Positions 6,379-7,554 of a DNA stretch of 7,554 bases are shown piece after piece. The stretch covers positions 1 to 7,554 of the forward strand of contig QLUI01000079.1 in NCBI GenBank assembly GCA_018725345.1. The letters run 5' to 3'. The notes beneath the pieces were generated by a model. That model searched no databases, had not been told where the DNA came from, and saw nothing but the letters and a program-made list of their open reading frames with translations. Positions within the stretch are counted from its first letter, which is position 1. Each line of letters starts with the position of its first letter. The translations under genes and the position numbers were made by a program. This DNA is from Bacillota bacterium (GTDB lineage: Bacteria; Bacillota; Dethiobacteria; Dethiobacterales; Dethiobacteraceae).

Positions 6379-6600
6379 TGGCCTTCAAGTTGCGGTGGCG
6401 CAGTCCAACAGTCGCAGGGCTGGTTTGCTTCTCTAAATGATTGCTATCCCCCTTCCACATCAGCCACCCACTCGCTGCCTCCCCCGCATGCCGGATATAG
6501 TCCTCCTCGCCGGCCAACACCTATCTATTATAGCGAATCTCCAGTGCCAGGACACTTGCCTCATGGGCCAGGCGCAGGAAGTGATAGACCGTAGTCGCGA
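6379..6600. other. Gene-free intergenic stretch
   Basis: I see no credible gene here. A long plus-strand reading frame crosses it and extends into cas3, but its product is dominated by Pro, Ser and His from C-rich DNA and has no recognisable fold. Short GC-rich inversions occur, with nothing I can name. Confidence 0.5.
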
Positions 6601-6696
6601 TAGTCCCTAGCCTCGACGGTGAAGCTCTGGGTCGGGAACGACCCGGAGTACCCTCGATAAGGCTTCCGTAACAGGCGGACAGACCTAAAGGTCTAT
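6601..6696 (+). other. Structured RNA-like element with GNRA-capped hairpin; possible group II intron remnant
   Basis: Read on the plus strand, CTCTGGGTCG (6625-6634) pairs with CGACCCGGAG (6639-6648) through one T-G wobble, closing a GGAA loop that is a GNRA tetraloop. A flanking AGCC (6609-6612) can pair with GGCT (6661-6664), so the hairpin sits inside a larger closed loop. Two smaller hairpins follow: TCCG/CGGA (around 6665-6679) and AGACC-TAAA-GGTCT (6681-6694). Compensated, nested pairing with a GNRA cap suggests a functional or formerly functional RNA. The style recalls domain I of bacterial group II introns, but no domain V and no reverse transcriptase are in the window, so that identity is only a guess. 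The reverse strand would carry a TTCC loop instead. Confidence 0.4.
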
Positions 6697-6730
6697 TCCT
6701 ACGACTTGACCCCCTTCCCCATCCCGAATC

Positions 6731-6773
6731 CCTGCCCGTCCCTCGCTATCAATTTACAGGATCGAGGGGCAGG
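6731..6773. repeat. REP-like hairpin
   Basis: CCCTCG (6740-6745) is complementary to CGAGGG (6763-6768) across a 17-base loop, and the outer arms CCTGC (6731-6735) and GCAGG (6769-6773) extend the stem past a small bulge. No T-run follows on either strand, so it is not an evident terminator. It resembles dispersed extragenic palindromes or a small transposon end; a single copy is present here. Confidence 0.4.
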
Positions 6774-6836
6774 AATCAATCGTCCTCTCTCCTGACCCCT
6801 GACAACCAATCCCCGTCAACTGCCACCACCTCTCAC

Positions 6837-6853
6837 GTTAAGCCCCCCTTAAC
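6837..6853. repeat. Short perfect palindrome GTTAAG-C5-CTTAAC
   Basis: Six-base perfect inverted repeat with a 5-base C loop. It is too A/T-rich in the stem and lacks a T-tract, so a terminator role is unlikely. It might be an operator or chance. Confidence 0.3.
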
Positions 6854-7097
6854 CTTATTCAGCGGCAGGGATTTGAAGTAGGTTTGATAGGCGCTTATTG
6901 GTGCAATATCGACAAAATGTTGTCGGCATGATTAAATCTGACCATGCTTGCAAGTCTTTCTCGCTTGCTCCGGCTCTCGCTTGCCGCTCAGATGGCAAAG
7001 TGCGAAGATGCCCGCATCGACATTCCGAACCCCAGACTGTTCCACCCTTTAGAATTTGTCTCATGGCCCACCGCGATTAGCTTCGCGCCCATCATCA
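6854..7097. other. Gene-free stretch downstream of hicA, possible coding relic
   Basis: Both strands hold open frames of about 60-70 codons, but neither product is recognisable and neither has a good ribosome binding site. One minus-strand fragment in a third frame (about 6910-6834, SAYQTYFKSLPLNKVKGGL) reads like the end of a protein, so a decayed gene is possible. No clear terminator for hicBA is visible. Confidence 0.35.
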
Positions 7098-7325
7098 TTA
7101 GACGTTGAGCAGCTTGAAATACTCCTCCCGACTGATCCCTGCCGTTCGCAGATTGTTCTTGATCACAAAGACCGGGACATTCTTGCGAACAGGAATAACA
7201 ATCGGTCTGGGCACCCCTGGTTTCGTGTAGATTAAATGATCGCTTTCCTGTCGTATGAATCTGAACCCGGCTTTCTCAAACAGCTTGCCCAATCTCTGTG
7301 AAGAGATCGGCGTGAGCTTTGGCAC
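7098..7325 (-). CDS. hicA: HicA-family toxin (mRNA interferase)
   Basis: The product (75 aa) has the HicA/YcfA double-stranded RNA-binding-like fold: PKLTPISSQRLGKLFEKAGF (2-21), then FRFIRQESDHLIYTK with the presumed catalytic His in SDH, a basic strand PIVIPVRKN, and the typical end LRTAGISREEYFKLL. Family knowledge: HicA cuts mRNA (and tmRNA) and is neutralised by HicB. The position before the active His is usually G-S-H; here it is S-D-H, a small variation. The start is GTG at 7325, one base after the hicB stop, with AGGGGAG just upstream, so it is co-translated with hicB. Length is normal and the gene looks intact. Confidence 0.88.
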   Translation of the reverse strand: MPKLTPISSQRLGKLFEKAGFRFIRQESDHLIYTKPGVPRPIVIPVRKNVPVFVIKNNLRTAGISREEYFKLLNV

Positions 7326-7326
7326 T

Positions 7327-7554
7327 TCACTCCCCTACCGGGACGGAAATTAACTCGGTCGCCAGGAGCCGAGGGGCTTGCCAGCCCTTGCGCGTCCTCT
7401 TAAATCCTGCTTCCTTCAAGATGGAGTCCAGAGTTCCCATCCTCTCCGTTTCTGCCAGAAACAGCCGCACCGCTACCCTCAGATTGGTTCGCGCTTCCTC
7501 TACTGTATCCCCGCAACTCGATACATCTAGTTCGGGGCAGTAGGAGACAAAAAC
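7327..7554 (-). CDS. hicB: HicB-family antitoxin, N-terminus beyond the window
   Basis: An open frame enters from the right edge and codes for 75 residues to a TGA at 7329-7327. It starts VFVSYCPELDVSSCGDTVEEA, the HicB hallmark (Y-C-P-E-L, a short loop, G-D-T-x-E-E-A), followed by an amphipathic helix (NLRVAVRLFLAETE). The C-terminal part (TLDSILKEAGF, then a basic stretch and ELISVPV) completes a partial RNase H-like fold; I see no clear ribbon-helix-helix or HTH DNA-binding domain. Probably only 10-15 N-terminal residues are missing. The antitoxin is encoded before the toxin, an order found in many HicBA pairs. Its promoter lies outside the window. Confidence 0.85.
   Translation of the reverse strand, partial: VFVSYCPELDVSSCGDTVEEARTNLRVAVRLFLAETERMGTLDSILKEAGFKRTRKGWQAPRLLATELISVPVGE

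Noticed and set aside
6163..6594. 143-codon open frame on the plus strand upstream of cas3
   Set aside because: Composition is dominated by Pro, Ser and His from C-rich DNA, there is no recognisable motif, it overlaps the cas3 start antisense, and no ribosome binding site precedes it.
6855..7064. 69-codon minus-strand frame with CRCGH and CRYC as a zinc-binding protein or transposase remnant
   Set aside because: The cysteines do not form a usual zinc-finger spacing, no upstream ribosome binding site is present, and the product resembles nothing I recognise.
6196..7097. Possible CRISPR array in the large intergenic region
   Set aside because: No unit of 24-40 bases recurs at regular spacing; only single hairpins are present.

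Overview
The window is bacterial (or possibly archaeal) accessory DNA of moderate GC content. Genes are packed tightly with ATGA stop/start overlaps and strong GGAGG ribosome binding sites. Every protein-coding gene I can support is on the minus strand. The lineage cannot be fixed from the sequence; a thermophilic or anaerobic bacterium (for example Chloroflexota- or Firmicutes-like) is only a guess.

Layout from right to left, which is the direction of transcription. At the right edge is a type II toxin-antitoxin pair: hicB, cut by the window edge, then hicA (7554-7098). Next comes about 0.9 kb without a convincing gene (6196-7097). It holds a strongly structured element with a GNRA-capped hairpin, a REP-like hairpin, a short palindrome, an extended -10 promoter facing the operon, and a G-tract-rich leader. 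The centre (6195-458) is a four-gene CRISPR effector operon: cas3 with the helicase before the HD nuclease, a cas8-like large subunit, a cas7 of the DevR/Csa2/Cst2 kind, and a cas5. Consecutive genes overlap by 4, 4 and 47 bases, so they are almost certainly co-transcribed and translationally coupled. After cas5 lie about 280 bases with remnants of a small frameshifted gene. The left edge carries the start of a minimal nucleotidyltransferase (MNT, MntA-like) gene.

How the genes would work together: Cas5, several Cas7, the Cas8-like subunit and a small Cas11 subunit would form a Cascade-type complex around a crRNA. Cas3 would then unwind and degrade the targeted DNA. No separate cas11 gene is present, but the 3' third of the cas8-like gene contains a near-ideal Shine-Dalgarno plus ATG (start at 2722). 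This would yield a 145-residue C-terminal protein, the arrangement known for internally translated Cas11 in some type I systems.

The window has no cas6, cas1, cas2, cas4 or CRISPR array, and the Cas3 domain order is not the usual one. The system is therefore either a minimal or divergent type I effector module that depends on functions elsewhere in the genome, or part of a locus that continues outside the window. Toxin-antitoxin-type genes on both sides suggest a defence island.
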